From assembly GCA_010279815.1 (NCBI GenBank), contig QEOQ01000602.1, positions 311,598 to 358,818 of the forward strand: a DNA stretch of 47,221 nucleotides, read 5' to 3'. Below are positions 32,001 to 41,151 of this stretch, in pieces. The notes under the pieces were generated by a model. That model was not told the origin of the DNA, made no database searches, and saw only the letters and a list, made by a program, of their open reading frames with translations. The first letter of the stretch is position 1, and each line of letters starts with the position of its first letter. Origin of the DNA: Brachionus plicatilis (Eukaryota; Rotifera; Eurotatoria; Ploima; Brachionidae). The translations under genes and the position numbers were made by a program.

Positions 32001-35000
32001 TGTAGTTTCTGTTGGGATCAAGACAAATGCCAATAAAGCGTGTAATGTGATCGTTTTGGAGATCTTTGAGGCGCTTGACTTCCAGAAGCAATGCTCTGGT
32101 AATCTCTATTTTTGTCTTGTTGATTTTTTTGATGAAACACCAATTTCTCTAGAACCCAGAAACTTGATTTAAAAAAAAATAAAAAATAGATCTCAATTTA
32201 CTTTATAAACCACTGTGCGAGCATTAGTTAAGCTTAAATTAATTGATGTCAAAGAAACTGCTTCCGGATCATTTTTGTTCTCAGTGTTGTTCAACAATGA
32301 CTTTTTCTTTTTGCTATTTGGCTTTTTTTTTTCATCAGAAAGCATTGACGCGCTCACATCTTCCCATTTGATGAGCCAGTTCATGGCCTTGAGGGCCGCC
32401 TCGAATTTAGCCCGCCTATAAAACACAATACCTATGATCATCATAACTGCCATCAATACACCCATCGATATCAGCAACCAAACCCATACAGGCAGCGGTT
32501 CTTAAAAATTTAAACCATTATTGCCATATTTTTCTAAAACAATCACAGGTCCCGTAATTATTTGTGAAAAATACCATTAATTTGACAAGGCTATGGTAAA
32601 AATTTATTTTCTGGTGGTGGTTAAGTTTGGAGCAAGAACTTTGGAAAAATATTTTTTATTAAATTGAACACCGGTTTTATTTCAATTATTAACAATTATT
32701 TTTTTTTAAATAAATAATTAACATTTTTAAAGGTAAACAAAAGCAAATAATTTAAAAATCTTTATATTTTAGCAAAATTGTTCCTAAATGCTTACGGCCA
32801 AACAAATGAGGATTTTGGTAAGAAAGTGAAAAATTGGCTTCTTTATTAATACATTCAGAATATTTTATTAATTTTATTATTAAAAAATTTAAAAAAAAAT
32901 TAAACATTCCTTACCGTTTTTTACTTAATTTTACGTAAAATTACACAATTTTTGGTTAAATGAAAATATAATTCATCGAATTATTCATAAAAAAAAGTAA
33001 AATTATGATTTGAAATATAAAAATTTTGAAATTTTAATTACTGAATTTTTTTTACGCTAAAAAAACATGAAATTAGAAGTATATAAACTTATAAATTTTA
33101 AAATATGTTCATCTAAATTAAATGTATCTTTTATATTAGTTTTTTTCGCAAAGAGATTTCACAGATATATATGGATCAAAAATAATAAAAGGTTGAAAAA
33201 ATCAAATTTATTAGATTCGAGTATTTAAAAATTATTTTTTTTAAATTTTAATTAAAAAAAATAATTGTTGTAGTCAAAAAATAAATAAATTAATATTGTT
33301 GCTAAAAAAAGGTGGTAGTTGATCAAATAATTTAAAACTGATCTTTTCTTAATCACAAATCGGTAGATAAATCAAGACATGCAATTTTTATATTTTTATA
33401 AATTATAAAAAATTTTTCGCTAAAAATTTTTGTATTTCAAGTGTTTTTGATACTGTTAAAATTTTTCTTTTTTTTATTTTAAAAAAATTTGATGAATTAT
33501 ATTTTCATAACATGTTGAAATTTTTTGTTAATTTTTCTTAATAAAATTAATAAAATATTTTGCAAAAGAAGCCAATTTTATATTTTTTTAAACCAAAATC
33601 CTCATTTGTTTGGCAGTAAGCTTTTAGATACGATTTTACTTAAAGTTACGTATTTTAATGTCAATTTTTATTCAATAAAAATTATTTTATTTTTTTTTTT
33701 TTAAATAATTTAGGGGGTGACCCCAGGGCACGTCCGAATGGTTAAAGACCTTCATTTGAGCCCGCATTAAAAAGAAAAATTAATATAAATTTAGATGACT
33801 AAATAAAATTGGAGAAAAAAAAAATCAGATAAAAATTGATTAAAAATAAAAATTTTGTAATGGTTTAATTTGTTATTTTTTATATTTTTTTAAAAAATTT
33901 TAATAATTAAAACTAAAGTTAATAGAATGCATTCTATTATAACTAAGTTTAAGAATTTTATAAAATTTTAATTATCAAATTTTTGAATCACTTTTATTTT
34001 GTATGTTTTTTAATATTTGAAATCTGAAATTTTAATATAAAAATTAGTAGTGAAGTTGGGAGCAATTTTTATCTGGAGAAGAGCAATTAATTTAAAATTG
34101 TTTAAATTTCGAATTAAATATGATAATTTAGCAAAATTTTAGAAAATTTTGTTAATTATTGTTAAAAAATTTTTTTAATTAAAATATACATTCTGATTAA
34201 GTTTTTAATGTTTAATCTGATCCAAATTGCTCTGCTTTAAAAAATTGCTCCTGGCTTCATTTCTCCCTTTGGCTCGGACCTTTGAAAAAAAAATGTCCGG
34301 ACCTGGACTTGACTTTTGACTTTTAAACAACTCTGATGGTACTCTGATTATTGTAATATAACTTTAATTAAATATTTTAAATAAATTTATAAAATAAAGA
34401 CATTTTTTGTTAAATTTTTATCTTAAATGTAAAATTAAAACCAAACACATTATAAAACTAAAAAGTTTTTCGTGTACCTTCAGATTTTATTTTTTTGAGA
34501 TCCAAATAAGAAAAAAATGGGAAAAGTAATGAGAAAATTAATGAGAAGCTCTGAAAATTCTCAGGCGAATCTTTATACACTTTTTCTAATGAGATCTCAT
34601 CTGAATCTCATTTCTTTCGCGATGAAGTCGACATTGTATCTCAGTTAGGTCTACTATGAGATATGAATAAGAACGAGACCTGGGTGTACTTTAAAAAATA
34701 CTGGATCAAAGTGCACTTAACTTTTTAACTTAAAATAAAATAATTATTTTCTTTTTTTTTTTAGTAAATTAATCCAATAATCAATTAAAATTTTATTGAT
34801 ATTTTATTTTTTGGCTTATTAAAACATGAGAAAAATTATTTTAAGTAGAAAGGTGCAACAAAGTATTTTGGACTTTGTTGCAGTATAAGATAAATTCATC
34901 AATTTTTCACTGGTTTAGTGAAATTCAAATACGAATTGAACAAAAAAGGAATTAAAATTTTATTGATATTTTATTTTTTGTCTTATTAAAACATGAGAAA

Positions 35001-38000
35001 AATTGTTTTAAGTAGAAAGGTGCAACAAAGTATTTTGGACTTTGTTGCAGTAATTTTTTAAGAATATTTTATTAACTTTAATTCTAGTTCATTAAAAAAG
35101 AAAGATTTTTTGTTCAATTTGTATTTGAATTTCACTATAACAGTGATTAACCCTCAGTAGCTTTATTTTTTTAATGTTTTAATATCTGCGTTTTTAATAA
35201 TAAAATGAATCCTTAGTCAAATGCTTATTCAAAATAATCCATGTTTTTTGTTCGAATTTGTACAAAATATCAATTTTTTTTTATAAAAAAACCCTAAATT
35301 GAATTTTTTGGCATTGTGAAATTTGGTACAAAAATCAAAAACAAAATATAAAAAATGCCAAAGCTTAAGTTCTGAAGGACCAAAACATGTTCTGTAAATT
35401 GTAACAACTGATGCATCCTTTGTACCATCACTTAAAGTTGAATTGGATTTTTAATATAATATAATATCCCAAATTTACTATTTTCTAAGTTTTGCAGATT
35501 TATTGCAGAGTTTTACAGATCTAGTATATTGGTGGTACAAAGGATGTATCAGCTGCTACAATTTACAGAACATTTTTTGATCCTTCAGAACTTAAGCTTT
35601 AGAATCTTTAATATTTTGCTTTTGTTTTTCATACCAAATTTCACAATGCCGAATTTTTTTAAATAATTGAAAAGAATTATTTAAAAAATTTTAGCCCGTG
35701 GAACGAAAACGCCTAAAAATTAAAAAAAAATTTTTAATTTAAAATTTTTTTCCCATATATCAATGAATAAAAACTTTTAAGGAATAATGTTTACTGATGT
35801 TGAAAGCGGCAGTAACCTTTAAAAATTTTATAGAAAAATAGATTAACTTCATTTGTCTCTAAAAGACCCATTTTTTGAATAACAAAACTTTTTGCCAAGC
35901 AGATAGATAAATTCAGAGATAAAATAATAATGAACATCTAGAAAAAAAATATCTATTCAAATATTTACGTTTTACTGGACACTTGGCATTGTTGTATCCG
36001 CATTTTGGCGAGTCGGGAAAATGTCCATGAAAATATCCTTTCCAGTACAAAGGTCTTTTTCTGACGTCATAAATAAGCTCAATATCTGTGAAGTTGTAAA
36101 TTTTTGACCACATGACCAGATCAAACTCGGACCCATTGGGGTTCATGTCGTACAGCGCAAATGTACCAATCCTCTCACCATAAGAATCAATCACCACTCT
36201 TCCTGTAACACCCTCGAACTCCTTGTTCCACATGTTTCCCAAAACCGACTCAATGTCATTTAAATCGCGTCCATTGAGCAAATTTTCATTCAACGCCTTG
36301 ATATAAATGAGCATGGCATCATAAAACGATGCCAGAAAATAATTCACCTCACTCTCATTGCTGAATATTGGACTATACTTGACCAGACGATTTCTGAACT
36401 TTTGAAATTGGCCATCTATCTTGAGGGTCACAGTGAGCAAGCTCTCGAAAGCCTGTCTGGTCGAGTTGTCTTGAACAAGAGAGTTGTTCCGGATGAGCTG
36501 CCAGGGACGCAGCAGCCGGTCCTCGGAATGCATCTGGGCATACAGGTCGAAGTTGATGAACACATACTCGCCATTGTTGAAGCCGAGTCTGTTGGCAGCC
36601 AGCATTATATCAGTCACAAAATCAGTGGAACCGCACAAAAGCACCACACTGAACTTGTTGGCCACGTAATCGATTAGGATTGTGTCCACTGGCCTGCGGT
36701 CCTGCTTCTCTCTGATCTTGTAGTCCACTGTTATCTGCGAGTTTAGCAGCGCCGCCTTCAGACTTGCCATTGTTAGATAGCAGTTAAAGTTTGTGATCTG
36801 CTCCTGGTGATCCTTGTCGAACAAAAATATAACCTGCTTCCAATTGAAGTACTTGAACATTTTGATGACAAACTTGTCCAGCCAGTACATGGTCGCGCCA
36901 ATGTTGGTCAGTGTGCTGTATTCGGTGAATTTGTTCTTGCGGAAATCTTGGGCCAGTGCGCCCACTGTTATCACTGCTACGTTCCAAAATGGAGCGTATC
37001 TGGCCACTGGTGCCAATGAACTTTTTTTAAAATAAAATAACAAATTTTTTTTTTAAATCTCGAAAGAAGCCAAAGTCAGGACTTGATTTGAAAAAAATTT
37101 ATTCATCAGACCAAAAATTACTTCAGTTCAATTTTCGACCCACTTGAAGTTTAGGATCAAAAAAATTTTGCAAGAAAAAAGAAGCTTTTTTTTTTTTTTT
37201 TATCAGTATTTTTGAATAAAAATTTTAATTGTAGCCTTTTTATTTTTTTGAACAATTTTTTTGGAATTAATTTTGGATTTGAAATTTCTAATTTTTTAAG
37301 CTTTGATCATGAGATATTCGGGCTATTAGGCAAATCAAAGCTTAAAAATAAATTAAGAAATTTATTTGAAAAATTTAAATTTCTAAAAAAGTGTCAAGTG
37401 GAAAATTTTGTCCCAAAATAATCAATAATTCAAAATAATTTTGCCGATCAATCTTGACTGGTATTGTGAAATTCAAATGCAAATTGAACAAAATTTTTAA
37501 TTTGTGAATAACTTAAAATTAAAGTTAATGATAAATATTTAAAAAAATGCTGCATCATACTTTGTTACATTTTTTTTGCCTTAAATATAATTTTTAGGTT
37601 TTTTTTGTTAGTAAATCAAATCAATAATAAATTTAAAACTTATTTATATTTTCTTTTTTGTCTTTTTTTTCATTAGAGAAATTATTTTGGAAAAAAAAGG
37701 TGCAAAAAAGTATTCTGCACATTGTTGAAGTAATTTTTTTTAAATTTTTTTTATTATATTTAATTTTATTTAATTAAAAAATGAAAAAATTTAGTTCAAA
37801 TTGCATTAGAATTTCACAATACCATCTTGACATCTTGACTTTGATTTTTACAAATTTAACTACCCAAAAAATGTTTATTAATTATTTTCAATAAAAAAAT
37901 TTATACATAGTTAAAAAATTAGTTTAAATAACTACTTACATACATAAATAGCTGAATTTAAAATATCAAAATAATACCTGACTTTGCAAGACCATCAATA

Positions 38001-41000
38001 ATTATTAAGATAGCTTCAATACGATATAGTAACACATAAAAAATAAGAAAATTTAATTTAAAGGCTTGGTTAAAAAATTCTAAAGTTTAAAAAAAAGTGA
38101 TTTTAATTAAAAAAAATTCCATTAGTGATTAATTTATTTAAAATATAAAATAATCTTTTTAAAGTTAAAATTTGTGATAATAAACTTTATTAATATAATA
38201 AAATTAAAACTAACTTGTAAATCATCTTTTCTGAACACTTCCTTTTCCTTAATCAAGTAAATTCTTTTTTTTTTTAATTTTCTTTTCTACTTCCTCTTTT
38301 TTGTTCCTTCTCTTTCATCGTTAATATTTTTTTAACTGCAGAAGAAGCAAGAAAGAATAAAGAAAAAGTAAATGAAAAAGAAAGGAAAATAAAAAATAAA
38401 ATCTAATTCAAGCTTGTGTGATTTTATTTCCATTTTTCATTTATTGTATTTTTTCATTCTTAAAAAAAACACAAATAATTTTTTTTAAATAACTTTTAAA
38501 AACTTATGATTTTTGACCATCAAAAATTGATGGCAAACTTAAACAGGCGCTTTCGAGAGTATTTTTAATTTAATGACTTTGACAAATTAATACTTTAGGA
38601 TCTAGTCGATCATGTGATCACTAAAAAATATTTGAATTAATTAATAATTCATTTAATTCAAACGGGATTCAGTTAAATTGAAAATCTTGGTCGCACTGTA
38701 AAATATATTATTTTCAGGAATTAAGACAAATTTAGACAAAATTATAAAATTAAAAATTAAAATTCTTAACAAGCTCAATCAAATTAGAATTAGAAAAAAA
38801 TTTAAGTATTTTTTTTACCTGGTTTTTCAAGTTTTTATAATTTAATCAATATTTAACTTGTAAAAATTATTTAAAATCTGATATTTTACATAATTTAAAG
38901 ACTTATTTTCAGCTAAATAAAAAATATTGGAAAACTTTATTTTTTTTGGATTTTTTTGTAAAATCAATGAATTAAGATTAATTATAAAAATTAAAACTAA
39001 TATTTATAAATGTCGAATGCAGAATTTAAATTCTAATAAATTAATCAACTTCAATCGATTTAACATTCTAGGTCTATAGACGTTAATAAATTAAACTTGA
39101 TGAAATCAATAAAAGTGTATTTTGGAAAAAACTCAGATAGATAAAAAATTACAAAAAATAATTTGTTGAAAGCTTTCGGCATTTTAACAATTATTCAATT
39201 TGCGTAAAGCCTTGAATAAAAAAATACTTAAAAAATTAAGATTTTTTAAAATTAATATGCTTAAATAAACTAGAACCTTATAAATTAAGAATAGAAAAAA
39301 TATTATGGCTAAAATAGTTAAATATGTTAAAAATAGAAACAATGTCTACCTGAAAACAAAACCAAAATTAAAATTAAATAATAAAATAGAAAAAATATTT
39401 TTTTTTAACTTAACTTATCTCAGTCTTACCAAGAAAAAATTTTAAAATTTTTACACAATTTAAATTATAGTTAATTATTAACAAAAGAACCAATTTTACT
39501 AGATAAGACAAAAATTTCACTGCCACTAATGACACAACCTCTTTAGTAGATTACCTAAAAAAAATTATCTTTAAACTAATTAATAATTAAAGTTAAAGTT
39601 ATCGTACACAACACAATCGAGATATTTATTAACTTTAAGTTAATCAATTAAGTTAATAGAAGTTCCCGAATTCTTTCACTTGATCTGGAAAATTTTTTGA
39701 AATTTGCAGAAAGCTTCTTAAATTCCCTTGACAAACAATTTTCAGATGAATTATTTCTTTTGATGAGAAATGAATCTATTTTAAATTATTTTTTTATTTA
39801 AATATATAAAAATTTTTTATAAATTTTAAGATTAATTTTTGATCATTTGATCAAGATAAATTTGAGTATAAAAACTATTAAGCCATTTACCAACTTCAAT
39901 ATGCCATTAACAATTGATAAGATTTCTAAACCATACTAGACTTTATTGATTCAAATCTTTCTATTGATTTTGAATTAACTGCAAATTTTGATCAAACTAA
40001 AGATAAAAATAAAATATTTTGCCTCTTTTAATCAAGAGAAGTTTAGAAAATATTTTTGTTCAATTTTTACTGAACTTTAAAACACCTTAGTTACAAAATT
40101 TTAAAGATTCCTGAAAATTGGCCGAATTTTGCGTATAAAAATCTTAATTAAATTCGGAATTTTACTTTTTTTAAAAAGGTTTTAATTGAAAAAAAAACAA
40201 AAAAGATTTTTTTGCTAAAATTACACAAAATTCGGCCATTTTTTAGGAATTTTTAGGCATTTTGTAATTAAGATGTTGTAAAGTTTAGTACAAAATTGAA
40301 CAAAAATATTTTCTTTTACTTTAAAAAACTTAAAAATAAAGATAAAAAAATTCTTTTACTAAAAATTTGTGTCCATAGACCAAAATGACGAAAATTATTT
40401 ATCTAATAATTGATTTTAAAAAAGTTAAAATAATGAACATGACCAATTTTTTAAGATGGTCAAACTTTTTATATTTGATTTTAATTTAAAAAAAAAAATT
40501 TTGTGGTTCAATTTCAGAGAGCTTCGAAAAAAAAAATTTTAATTTTTCTCAAAAAATTGAATTATCTCTTACCTACTTCTAAATTTGTCTTAAATTTCAA
40601 TTTAGAAAAAAAATCAGATAACGATAAAATATCCCATATTTTAGTTTTTACATTTAATTTAATTAAAAACTTCTTTCTCATCCGACATAAAATAGTTAGC
40701 CCTAACTTCTCTTTATTTCATCTCTTGGACTCCATAGCTTCCTTAAGAAACAAAATTTACAAAATTTTTTTGGACACCCAAGGGTGATCAGTGTAGATCA
40801 AGTAGAGCCTAAGTTTACTCTTGCAATTAAGATTTTAATTTACTAGTCACACATGGGACCGAAAACGGCCTGAAAGTGCTTTGAGTGGTTGCGCTTGCCA
40901 AATATGTTCTCCATGGCGTTGATGGGGGCCTTGATGCCGGTGCAGTCACAAGTGTCCGATATGATGTCTATGTGGAACTTGGCGCCGTAGCCAATGGTCT

Positions 41001-41151
41001 TGAGATCGCTGATGGCCAGGCTGAGCGAGGCCATCACTTTGGACTGGCTAAATTTGTATGTCTGATTGACTGGCAGCAGGAGCAGGATGTTTACCGGCAC
41101 GGTGGAGCCGGCCGCAAATAGCCAGAAAAAAATTACTAATTTCACACTCAT
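25297..41151 (-). CDS. Membrane receptor guanylyl cyclase, complete, seven coding exons
   Basis: The gene encodes a natriuretic-peptide-receptor-type guanylyl cyclase, a single-pass plasma-membrane receptor making cGMP from GTP. Exons are 41151-40844, 37020-35969, 32500-32202, 32148-31966, 31910-31682, 27468-27087 and 26062-25297. All junctions are in phase and total 3219 nt, or 1072 residues. Domain order is signal peptide (1 to about 18), ligand-binding ANF-receptor fold (to about 450), one membrane helix (about 457-481), kinase-homology domain (about 554-815), dimerisation helix (about 818-865) and cyclase (about 866-1055). The family usually has 1000-1100 residues. Donors are GTAAAT or GTAATT. 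Two introns are 53 and 55 nt; four are 1.0-4.2 kb and loaded with mobile elements. A minus-strand AATAAA candidate lies at 25169-25164. The ligand cannot be predicted. Confidence 0.95.
26117..27063. mobile_element. 947-bp TA-flanked inverted element rich in TTACGTAA, filling a guanylyl cyclase intron
   Basis: The ends are CAGTACTGCTATGATTACGA on the left and, reversed on the right, CTGTACTGCTAATAAACTGT leading into ATTACGAAATTTTACG. Each end is flanked by TA. The interior holds a tandem repeat with about 207-bp period, seen at about 26124 and 26331 (GAAATTTTACGTAA, ACGTAAAATTACTAAAGTAA, TAAATATAAAAAGGGT, TTTTTAGAAATTTTTCTC). A partial inverted copy lies on the right side. TA duplication suggests a Tc1/mariner or pogo superfamily MITE. 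It occupies all but 75-77 nt of the intron 27086-26063. Confidence 0.8.
27087..27468 (-). CDS. Guanylyl cyclase exon 6: C-lobe of kinase-homology domain
   Basis: The first bases complete a Lys codon, giving QLWKAPEHQ and then [17 protein letters not shown], standard receptor guanylyl cyclase motifs. CGLRPSLE and [20 protein letters not shown] close the domain. The exon ends two bases into a codon at GTAATT (27086). Confidence 0.93.
28282..28626. mobile_element. 345-bp TA-flanked hairpin related to the TTACGTAA element
   Basis: Long, nearly perfect arms: both read C(A/T)GTGGTGATTTGA, GAAAAATTACGTAAATTTTC, AGGATTTTGAGATAATTTTG and AAAAATCGAAAATTTTCAGA. TA lies on each side. The left arm lacks about 13 bases present in the right arm (AACAGTATTTTA region). 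Terminal and TTACGTAA similarity ties it to 26117-27063. It lies in the intron between guanylyl cyclase exons 5 and 6. Confidence 0.85.
28629..28830 (-). mobile_element. Possible 3' tail of a LINE or SINE
   Basis: Read on the minus strand, TAATCTGAAGGAGCTTTAGC is followed by TCGTATCAGATAAATAAACA and an (AAAT)n tail. A conserved-looking tail ending in a short tandem repeat is typical of the 3' ends of many LINEs and their SINEs. No coding part is attached. It abuts the 28282-28626 hairpin. Confidence 0.4.
28962..29153 (-). pseudogene. Possible Tc1-type transposase helix-turn-helix remnant (63 aa)
   Basis: The frame reads [20 protein letters not shown], then [18 protein letters not shown]. The last part resembles the second helix-turn-helix of Tc1-like or related transposases (I-S-x-S-x-V-x-R-I-x-K-E-L-x-L). 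Only the DNA-binding part is seen and the start is cut by the neighbouring inverted element. The evidence is limited to this one motif. Confidence 0.35.
29146..29885. mobile_element. Inverted element with AATTTCATGATCTAWAGATCA ends, containing a smaller element
   Basis: The left end AATTTCATGATCTAAAGATC and the reversed right end AATTTCATGATCTATAGATC continue into matching ACTCGAAAAATTTTTC / AATCGAAAAATTTCT. Inside, 29423-29780 has ends CAAATTGAAGTTTGAGAT and GACTTCAATTTGCC, like the 6847 family. Its interior (TAATTGATTTTGATAAAA, GAATGAATGAATATAAAAGT) recurs at about 46100-46330, so that region holds a related copy whose right end is near 46579. It lies in a guanylyl cyclase intron. Confidence 0.65.
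30371..30658 (+). pseudogene. Internally deleted pogo/Tigger transposase (95 aa)
   Basis: The 95-residue frame starts [20 protein letters not shown], the basic beginning of a CENP-B-type DNA-binding domain. It passes through an acidic stretch ([17 protein letters not shown]) into [34 protein letters not shown] and a TQTKI end, resembling the C-terminal tail of Tigger transposases. The rest of the DNA-binding domain and the whole DDE domain are missing, in the same layout as the frame at 2137-1766. No catalytic activity is possible. Whether it is expressed is unknown. Confidence 0.65.
30728..31458 (-). mobile_element. 731-bp MULE-like element with subterminal AACATACAT arrays and 9-bp duplication
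   Basis: ATCAAAGTA lies directly on both sides (30719-30727 and 31459-31467), a perfect 9-bp duplication. The ends are GGGTCTAGCTGACCAACATACAT-like and, reversed, GGGTTTGTTGTTTTAACATA. Each end continues into about seven copies of an AACATACA word at roughly 20-base spacing, in inverted orientation between the two ends. The middle, on the minus strand, keeps a broken coding tail: [19 protein letters not shown], stops, then [20 protein letters not shown]. It resembles the basic end of MULE transposases. It is nested in the pogo element. Confidence 0.85.
31682..31910 (-). CDS. Guanylyl cyclase exon 5: pseudokinase catalytic-loop region
   Basis: The exon reads [20 protein letters not shown], then [20 protein letters not shown], then [19 protein letters not shown]. 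The H-R-D motif of active kinases is replaced by H-G-N, as is usual in this family, so it is a pseudokinase; a DFG motif is present. It ends one base into a codon at GTAATT (31681). Confidence 0.93.
31966..32148 (-). CDS. Guanylyl cyclase exon 4: N-lobe of kinase-homology domain
   Basis: A 183-nt exon (61 codons) flanked by introns of 53 and 55 nt. [20 protein letters not shown] corresponds to the beta-3 lysine and the following helix of receptor guanylyl cyclases. [16 protein letters not shown] and [11 protein letters not shown] are highly characteristic. It ends at GTAAAT (31965). Confidence 0.93.
32202..32500 (-). CDS. Guanylyl cyclase exon 3: membrane helix and juxtamembrane region
   Basis: The exon follows AG at 32502-32501. 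The joined sequence [20 protein letters not shown] and IIGIVFYRR form the transmembrane helix with a positive stop-transfer edge. [13 protein letters not shown] is the conserved juxtamembrane W-x-I-x-W-E-D block of the family. A lysine-rich stretch ([14 protein letters not shown]) follows. It ends on a full codon at GTAAAT (32201). Confidence 0.92.
32790..33621. mobile_element. 832-bp inverted element with GCTTAC(G/T)GCCAAACAAATGAGG ends
   Basis: The left GCTTACGGCCAAACAAATGA and the reversed right GCTTACTGCCAAACAAATGA continue into matching GGATTTTGGT, AAAATTGGCTTCTT and AATATTTTATTAATTTTATT. That makes arms of roughly 90 bases around an AT-rich core that includes an ACTTAATTTTACGTAAAATT patch. 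No target duplication was recognised. It lies in the guanylyl cyclase intron between exons 2 and 3. Confidence 0.75.
33715..33775 (+). repeat. tRNA-like fragment, possible SINE head
   Basis: GGTGACCCCAGGGCACGTCC followed by GAATGGTTAAAGACCTTCA and TTTGAGCCCGC is a GC-rich island in the intron. The (G)CCGAATGGTTAAAG part resembles the A-box region of tRNA-Ser/Leu genes (GGCCGAGTGGTTAAGGC). No full cloverleaf or proper B box follows, so this is at most a SINE head or a tRNA pseudogene fragment. Confidence 0.3.
34784..35145. mobile_element. Duplicated hairpin element with AGGTGCAACAAAGT core
   Basis: A segment of about 102 bp (ATTAAAATTTTATTGATATT ... AAGTAGAAAGGTGCAACAAA ... GGACTTTGTTGCAGTA) occurs at 34784-34885 and again at 34951-35052, a 167-bp period. 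The second copy sits between inverted ends CACTGGTTTAGTGAAATTC (34908) and CACTGTTATAGTGAAATTC (reversed, ending 35145). The ends and the GTGCAA(C/A)AAAGTATT core relate it to 37460-37823. No clear target duplication was found. Confidence 0.7.
35310..35650. mobile_element. 341-bp hairpin element with 9-bp target duplication
   Basis: The ends read GGCATTGTGAAATTTGGTAC on the left and GGCATTGTGAAATTTGGTAT on the reversed right. The arms carry ATAAAAAATGCCAAAGCTTA, TTCTGAAGGACCAAAACATG, TTCTGTAAATTGTA and TTTGTACCA. GAATTTTTT flanks both sides (35301-35309 and 35651-35659). It has the same length and subfamily as 24235-24575. It lies in the guanylyl cyclase intron 2. Confidence 0.9.
35969..37020 (-). 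CDS. Guanylyl cyclase exon 2: main ligand-binding domain
   Basis: The acceptor AG is at 37022-37021, and the exon joins exon 1 to read [20 protein letters not shown] followed by ALAQDF, a very typical natriuretic-receptor block. Later parts include [44 protein letters not shown] and the juxtamembrane [14 protein letters not shown] with two cysteines. It ends one base into a codon at a GTAAAT donor (35968). Confidence 0.93.
37460..37823. mobile_element. 364-bp hairpin element with near-perfect 9-bp duplication
   Basis: The ends are GGTATTGTGAAATTCAAATG on the left and GGTATTGTGAAATTCTAATG on the reversed right, then GCAAATTGAAC(A/T)AAA in both. Flanks are ATCTTGACT (37451-37459) and ATCTTGACA (37824-37832), 8 of 9 identical. 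The core has AGGTGCAAAAAAGTATT like the 34784-35145 element. It lies in the guanylyl cyclase intron 1. Confidence 0.87.
37833..40040. other. Guanylyl cyclase intron 1, no exon recognised
   Basis: AT-rich intron sequence. I looked for missing exons because the flanking exons are 3.8 kb apart, but the two exons join exactly in phase across a conserved motif, so none is needed. Confidence 0.6.
40041..40319. repeat. Long inverted repeat with AAAATATTTTTGTTCAATTTT arms
   Basis: The left arm AGAAAATATTTTTGTTCAAT, CTGAACTTTAAAACA, TTAGTTACAAAATT and TTGGCCGAATTTTG is matched in reverse by the right arm (AGAAAATATTTTTGTTCAAT, CTAAACTTTACAACA, TTAATTACAAAATG, ATGGCCGAATTTTG). The AATTGAACAAAA word also occurs in the ends of the 34908 and 37460 elements, but facing outward here. 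This suggests two neighbouring or rearranged copies rather than one simple element. Confidence 0.7.
40320..40843. other. Guanylyl cyclase intron 1, 5' part
   Basis: No feature could be supported. The plus-strand frame of 94 codons at 40503-40787 is low-complexity K/L/F-rich sequence inside the intron. Confidence 0.5.
40844..41151 (-). CDS. Guanylyl cyclase exon 1: signal peptide and N-terminal ligand-binding part
   Basis: The start AUG at 41151 opens a hydrophobic signal peptide ([16 protein letters not shown]) followed by [20 protein letters not shown], the first strand of the ANF-receptor fold. The end, FGPMCD plus the joined Tyr codon, gives the conserved G-P-x-C-(D/E)-Y motif. The exon ends two bases into a codon at GTAAAT (40843). 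Just upstream is an acceptor-like TTTAG and a three-codon upstream AUG frame (from 41159) whose stop overlaps the true start. Confidence 0.92.

Noticed and set aside
33715..33775. Functional tRNA gene
   Set aside because: Only an A-box-like part is present; no acceptor stem pairing, anticodon arm or B box could be folded by eye.
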